Shown: positions 58,000-64,000 of the stretch, in pieces | Numbering within the stretch: position 1 is the first letter of the stretch | Layout of the letters: each line of letters begins with the position of its first letter | Assembly: GCF_050947335.1 (NCBI RefSeq) | Contig: NC_134991.1 | Location: forward strand, 6,510,001 to 6,574,000 | Reading direction: 5' to 3' | From: Megachile rotundata | Lineage: Eukaryota; Arthropoda; Insecta; Hymenoptera; Megachilidae | DNA: 64,000 bases | Translations under genes and position numbers: made by a program | The notes under the pieces: model-generated | Databases searched by the model: none | The model's input: the letters and a program-made list of their open reading frames with translations, nothing else | Told to the model about the DNA's origin: nothing

Positions 58000-60900
58000 A
58001 CTCTCGCGTAACGCAACTCCAGTTTGACCTCAGGTGTGTTCGACGAAACTGGTACGTTCAATCACTTTTTCGTCTTCTTCCTCCCTGTGCCTTTTCAAAT
58101 CGCTTTTTCTCGCGAATGGAACTTAAGATTGCCGCAGCTGAATGATAGCGAACGAAGAGTGGCGCTACGCGTTAAATATGCATCGTTCGGGAGATAAATT
58201 GCGCCTTAACCAAGAACCAGTCGGCCGGGTATTATAATAACCTAATAAAAGTGATTAATACCGGACCGGCGCGATATATTACCCTGTGACTCGGTGGGTC
58301 GGTGGCACGGGGGACCAAGGGAGGACCACATGGCGGAAAGCTCAGACGGTGGCGTCTTTAAGAGCCGTTCGCCAGGATGTCGCTTCGGTTGTCCCGACGA
58401 GGGGAGAATCGAGCGGTCTGCTGTCGCTGAAATTTAGGAGAACGACTCCGAATGGCCCTTTTGCGACTCTTTGCTCGATTCTTCGGTTGCTCTTCGGATT
58501 CGCTCGTTTATTGCTGTCCTGTTTATTGCCCTGGCATGTTGTTTTAAACGAAACCGGATGAAAACAGCTTTGCGCTTTTACGGTGTTGCATGAATCCTCT
58601 TCGTTACATGATCGTAAGGGTCCTAAATTATGCTTGAGACTTTAAAAATTCGACTCTATTAAGATTCTACACTTTATTGACAGAAGCAGAAATGTTTCTG
58701 TCTATTATTGTGACAACCAGAAATGCACATATTTTCTTTAAATACTAAACGTTTATTTAAAAAAATATTGTACGGTGTTACGAATTTTAAACGTCCAGAT
58801 AAAATTCGAAAGATTTTTGATAATTTTTCGATAATGAAATTTGTGGTGAAAATACAGGAAGCAGGGTTGGTCGGTCCAGGGTTCAACGATTCTCGCGAAT
58901 GAGCTTCGCGACGAGGCGCGTGCACAAGGCCAAATGGAATGAAGAAACAACTCGAATAGGAGTTTAAATATTCAACGATAGATTCGAGCTCGGTTCTCCG
59001 TGCTCGCGCAATAATCTCCCGCGCGATTCCTGCCGCTAAAATATGTATGCCTTCCGGCGGCCGCATTAAAATTCCCTTTAAACTTTGACATTGTTCCGCG
59101 ACGCTCCCCCGCGGCCCTCGTGACTTAATGTTATTCATAGCTCTTCGAGGCGTCCGGTAACGCGTGTGCTCGTTTGGCCGTGCGCGCGCGCACGCGTGCA
59201 CCCTGTTCCCGGAAGATGATGCAGCCCATGACTGGCCAGACCGGTGACCTCGTTTCCGGATTGCAGTCCGCAACGGGCCACGCGAATCGACCGAAACGCA
59301 ACGACTGAAAGCTTCGCCGGTGGACGAACGTAATTGAGCCGTTGATTGCAAAAGTGGCTTAGAGTGCGAAGGGGTGGCGTTTTACGAGCGTCGTTTCGGC
59401 GCCTTTCGCGCGCGAGTAAACGCTCCGAGTCCCCTCGCGCCCCCTTCGCCGCGTTGCTGACCTCCCTCGTTCACCTCCTTCAGTGGCCTTTATTCTCCAC
59501 GAAGAGATTCGTTCGCGAAACGAACGGTACACGGGGAAAAGTAATTCGCCGAAAAGGCGAATTCTTATTGCGCCTTGCAAGCGAATCGCCGTAATTTCGG
59601 TTAAATGACTGCCTTTACGGCCTCCTTTCTTTTCTACCTCGCGTAAATCCGCTATTCCTATCGCGAATCTCCTATCGACACAATGTTGATTGAAACATTC
59701 CGCGAAATTGTAACAATCGTGTATAATGTGATTGCATTTTGCTTATAACGTATTTCAAAACTTTGTGAATGATTAACTTCAAATCAGACTGGCATCTTCG
59801 TAATATACCTCTAAGCATGCATAACATTCTGTAATGTATGTACGATACACTGTGTTTCAATAACACATCACATGGTGCATCTTTCCCTACCGCAAAAATG
59901 TGAGTTAGAATAACTGCGAATGCAGGTAGCACGGATCAGATGCATCGACTTTCGCTCGTTATTTCAGTCTATTTCAAATATCGGTTGAACGCACGGTGGA
60001 ACGAATCCACGAGTGCATCTCGCAAAGCAGCAGTCTCGACGGAGGTGGTTGTGTCGGCGTCTGGTAAAAGAAGGCACGAGGAGGCCCGCAATATCGCCGC
60101 TCGAGCGTAGACCCTCTGTGTTTCTTCGAGAAAAGTTTGGCGGAACACTTGTACACGTTGTAACGAAGCGGGCTGGCTCGTCTGCGAAAGCAATAACAAT
60201 ACCAGCTACTTGGCCCGCACGATGTGCTCCGGCAGCCGCGTATGTAAACTATGGCGGAACGTGAAGTAAAAGAACGATAAGAGGAGCTCGTACAACCCCT
60301 CGCCTCCCCTCTTCTGCACAGAGAGAAGCTGGCTGCCGAGAGCGAGGGGAAGAGAGCGTGGAAGGGGTGGAAGTTTCAGAGCAAGCACTCGAGAATATTT
60401 CTAGGTCGGCGTCGTCTACCTACGCGGATATTCGTATTCCACTTGTCTCCCACCCCCTTGTTCACCCCTCTTTTTATTCGCGCCGTGCTCGTCGTCGCTT
60501 TTTTTTCCCTCTCCGGCCTCCTCGCTCGTTTATCCGTCTCTCTGCCTTTGACCTTCCTCCGGCCCGTTGCCCCGCTCGACGCTGCGTAACCTCTGCGTCT
60601 GATTTATAGTTTTTAATTTGAGTCTCATTTCGACGCTGCCCCGGCCGACCATGGCCTCCCCGTGCACGGAGGTCCGCGGAAAAATTCTGGCCAATCTTTT
60701 CGACCTTAAGTGGCGTCACCCTGCACCCCTTCCCGACACGGACGAGGGAAAGAGACGAAATTCACTTTGGAAGAATCGAGCCATTTCCACGGTCGATTAA
60801 GCCCACCCGTCCCGTACCTTTCGTCGCTCCCTTCCTCGCGCGTTTTAATTCCTTCCGCCTGTGAATGGGATCTCCTTAAAGAGCTTCGTGTCCTGCGGAG

Positions 60901-62085
60901 CCTCCGATGTAGATAGATTCGGTGAACGTAGCAGGGGTGCTTAGGGAATTAATACGACTAGAGACAGCAGTGATTGATAACGGCCATGGTGGCTTTTGGT
61001 CGAGGGGATGGGGAAAATGGGTGTTTCAGTCCTTGTAGAAAATGTAACAAGCGAACCGTTGGGGAAATATTCTCCCGAAATTAAACTTAAAAATCTGCTG
61101 ACACTTTCTGTGTACTACCATCTCAAAAATGTACACTCTACATGATTCCCCATAAATTTTCATTTAATATTTTCTTATCTACAAAAATGTTAATACTATC
61201 CTATGCAACAGATGACAATCATAAATATATTCAATCGCACGCAACTTTTATAACTGAAAGAATATACCGAGATGGAAAAATGTTTGCATAACTTCAGAAA
61301 GAAAAGATGACCAATGTCTCCAAGTTTCGACCAGCTATCCGTTATAGACAAGAACTTCCAGACGACTGCAGCTAAGTTTTCGACTTTGCTACAATAAAAA
61401 TTGCAGCAGAAGAAATCCACGGGAAGTTGCATGACAGCCCCGACAACCGGATAAATTTCCGCATTTCCGCCCGTGACTGTCACGTTCACGTGATACGCCA
61501 CTTTCCTAGAAGCTGGGCAAGGAATCGAGCGTGTCCGCAATCGTCGTTCCCCGATGATTGCCACGATCATCCATCCGAGGTTGGCGCAGGTGTCGCGAGA
61601 TTCGCACGTTCCACCGGATATGGGTTGCCATTATCTCCGTAGGAGAGGAACGGCCACAGTATTGTTGCAGCCATGGTCTACGGTTCGTTTTTCCGGTACC
61701 AGCGACACTGACCGCGCAAAGATGCTGGGAAACCGGCTACGATTATTCGTTGCGTGACTGGCAAAAACGTTTTATTACCGTCAGCTCCGGATTTTCATGC
61801 GGATAACGGAACGTTTTAATTAACCGTGGTTAGATGTGACTGGCGCAGTAGGTATTTTTGCATTTGGTAACCCGTTTTGTAAAGGTCTTGCGAACCTTGG
61901 TGTTAATTTTGTTGTAACGACTGCGGTTTCTTTTCACCGTTTCTCGAGACAAGGTAATCTATGAGTCACCTTATTGATACGTGGTTCCGTTTCTCTGCGT
62001 GATTCATAAATGACTCTTCTTTCCACAGTTCTTTATGGACACGTTTTATATTCACACTCTCTCGGGCTGTTACTTTTTTATGTAC
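58000..62085. other. Non-coding DNA, mostly CpG-rich
   Basis: CpG-rich at 58020-58600, 58880-59660, 59960-60920 and 61420-61780; AT-rich at 58610-58870, 59680-59930 and 61040-61410. Frames up to 225 codons on the minus strand (58674-59351) have no recognised domain. 60450-60560 is C/T-rich. No RNA gene noted. Confidence 0.4.
59179..59201. other. Alternating GC tract (Z-DNA-prone, palindromic)
   Basis: GTGCGCGCGCGCACGCGTGCAC-like alternation of purine and pyrimidine, containing a self-complementary GTGCGCGCGCGCAC core. Confidence 0.7.
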
Positions 62086-62116
62086 CTGTGAAATTCTTGT
62101 ATCTTACAGGTAACAG
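62086..62116 (+). promoter_or_regulatory. Weak acceptor/donor juxtaposition
   Basis: AATTCTTGTATCTTACAG followed by GTAACA: an acceptor-like motif ending at 62109 that abuts a mediocre donor. Same layout as the sites at 17799 and 47835 but weaker. Confidence 0.15.
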
Positions 62117-62119
62117 AAC

Positions 62120-63255
62120 TTTGTTGAGATTATAATGCGAATTAAATTGTAATATGGTGCTTCTTCGAGAGTGGTGTAATAGCTGATTGCACTCAAATTG
62201 CGGTATTGACACGGAACTAATGATCTTCAAGAATCCCGTGAGAATCGCGACAATATTTCAGCGTCGACGATTTGTGGCAAAGAGCGAAAGGAATTCCGCA
62301 GAAAGAGAAATACTCGTTCCTCGCGACGGCAAGCAGAAGGGCGCTTTTAAACGTTATTCCCGAGTAAATTGGCCGATATCACGGAAAACGTTCGCCTCGC
62401 TGATATTCCCTTATTTCCGAACAACGTCGGCGACCCCGGGCATCGGGAAATCGTCTCGGGGATAATACTTTAAACGCTTCTCTCCGGTTCGAACGAACGT
62501 TCGGGACGTCAGAAACTTCCGACAGAGAATTAATCCTCCGTTTCCGCGGGATATTCCAGGAGTGAGACTGGACAAAGTTTCGCTCGGGAGACTGATGCTC
62601 GTCGTATATATCTTTCGTTCTATCTTCACCAGCCACTCAGCCATTCTTCCTCGTTTCTTTCGTTTCGTTCGGTCCGACCGACGAGGAGCGTTTTTATCGA
62701 TGGAAAAACCGCGTCGCGACCGACGCGTCCCTTCGAGTTCCTTTCGAACCATCAGCCGAAACTGCAGCCGTACATCGGTGCTGCTACCGCCGAGAACGAA
62801 GAAGATTGATGCGAAAAGCGGTGGCTAAGTAGAAAAAATATCGTTTATACCTTCGAACTTCTTCTCTTCGCTTCTCTGTGTTTCATTTGCGAAGACTTCT
62901 TCTTGGTGCAAATGCGATTGAATGCTGTTTTTCGATTCGAGGTGTTTAATTCAACTTCTTATGGGCTACTCCTCCATAGTCTATAACATTGTTCACAATT
63001 CACGGACTTTGAAATATCATACATTAATCACAGTCGATCATAAACATCTGTAAGGAACCTATTTTTCGTTCGAGCTATGACACATTTATGGCTCCACTTC
63101 TTCGAAAAGACAAGTTGTGAAAATAAAATCGACCAAAACAGCACTAGAGATAGATAAAGAAAAGAATACGAATCAATGAAGAGACCCTTACGAATTCCAT
63201 CAACGAGTGTCTGTTTCACGGCTACTTAGAGGGGTGCTGTTGGTCCAGCGAAAGA
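62120..63255. other. Non-coding DNA
   Basis: CpG-rich 62190-62830 with frames on both strands, AT-rich 62880-63200. Nothing recognised. Confidence 0.45.
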
Positions 63256-63262
63256 ATCGTCG

Positions 63263-63350
63263 ATTGAAGAAGAAAGGGAAGGAGGAGCTGTCAGAGGAGA
63301 GAAAAGATAAAGAAAGGGTGTAAAGGGCCAAGAAAGAGAGGGAGTGGAGG
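63263..63350 (+). other. Purine-rich tract
   Basis: About 88 nt that are nearly all A or G on the plus strand, with a handful of pyrimidine interruptions. Could form triplex DNA or act as a splicing enhancer in RNA; neither is shown. Confidence 0.6.
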
Positions 63351-64000
63351 CAATCTTGGGTCTGAGCACGCGCGTAAAATATCGGCGTACGGGGAAATTA
63401 CTCCCCGACGTGAGATTTCACCTCTTCTCGCGATCTCGGGCGTGGAAATACGTAGCGGCGTGATTAGTGTATTAAAAGTAACAACTTGGTCCATATTGTC
63501 GGCAGATTCAGCACGCACGCGTTATATCGCGTGACACGAGCCAATGACCGTCTTTACGCGTTCAATTAAACGTTAATTGGTTCGCCGTTTGTAAACGCGG
63601 CGCAGCACGAACTTGTGTGGCTGGCGTGTACCGACAACAGCGCCGATTCGCCTCGGAATCGAGCCTCACGAGGCGAGAAGCACGAGTAAATATCGCGAAA
63701 ATATTTTCCCCAGACGACGTGAAGCGTGTAACGCGCCAGCACCGGGGCCGTATGCTCGACGAAACTGCTTCGAAGCACGAAGACAATTTCGCGAGATATC
63801 ACGAGCCTTCGAGCGAAGCCGCACGCCGAGGCTGTTCGTCATCTCGAACCCCTGGCGCACGTGGAAACCGTCTTTTTCTTGGGGGAATATGGAAGGAGTG
63901 TGCGGGTCCAGATAGTCGGCGAGACCGAGTCGATTCGAGCCGACGCACGTCCTACGTGAGATAATGCCAAGGAAAAATTTCGTTCGCGACGTACCACGGG
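63351..64000. other. CpG-rich end of window, open frame without ATG start
   Basis: A frame from 63548 to TAA-adjacent 63964 (+) is 138 codons, polar and Arg/Ser/Glu-rich. It has no ATG until deep inside, and the minus strand is open over the same interval. If coding it would be an internal exon; nothing about it is recognised. Confidence 0.2.

Noticed and set aside
58674..59351. 225-codon minus-strand frame
   Set aside because: No early ATG noticed as a credible start, no domain, composition changes sharply along its length from CpG-rich to AT-rich DNA.
1..64000. CRISPR arrays, bacterial operons or phage genes
   Set aside because: No regularly spaced direct repeats with unique spacers, no ribosome-binding sites and no packed genes; the arrays seen are head-to-tail minisatellites.

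Overview
The window reads as nuclear DNA of an insect, most plausibly an aculeate hymenopteran such as a bee; this is an inference and the species cannot be fixed. The grounds are the absence of operons or bacterial-style gene packing, alternation of CpG-rich stretches of about 0.5-1.5 kb with AT-rich stretches of 0.3-1 kb, many short tandem repeats, and traces of a Tc1/mariner-type transposon. No protein in the window could be recognised, and no tRNA, rRNA or known microRNA was found by eye. Most long open frames start at TTG, GTG or CTG rather than ATG and lie in CpG-rich DNA with few stops, so they are probably chance. The window is best described as intergenic or, perhaps, the interior of a very long intron.

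Layout: 1-7.5 kb is ordinary non-coding DNA with one TATA/initiator-like site near 1.1 kb. At 7.5-12.2 kb there are three tandem duplications (149-bp, about 140-155-bp and 112-bp periods, the last with a perfect hairpin). At 12.2-20 kb there are several undecided open frames and a splice-acceptor/donor motif at 17.8 kb. At 20-27 kb a family of 16-bp minisatellites occurs, including a long inverted pair at 25.0/26.0 kb around a 697-bp unique spacer. At 27-46 kb the sequence is mostly unremarkable, with small hairpins, an imperfect 30-33-bp minisatellite at 40.9 kb and a TATA/initiator candidate at 45.5 kb.

The richest part is 47-50 kb: a possible decayed mariner-like element, a very good 3' splice site fused to a donor (branch point TACTAAC, then CAG|GTACGT), a 569-bp TA-flanked transposon derivative with 100-bp inverted termini and a transposase C-terminal relic, and a separate 146-bp hairpin with 57-bp arms. 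From 53 to 58 kb there are a 139-codon ATG frame on the minus strand, a 15-bp minisatellite that is open as a pentapeptide repeat on both strands, and another 16-bp minisatellite. The last 6 kb is CpG-rich non-coding DNA with a GC-alternating tract and a purine-rich tract.

No set of genes acts together here. The substantive content is mobile-element and repeat structure, plus candidate splicing and promoter signals that RNA data could settle.
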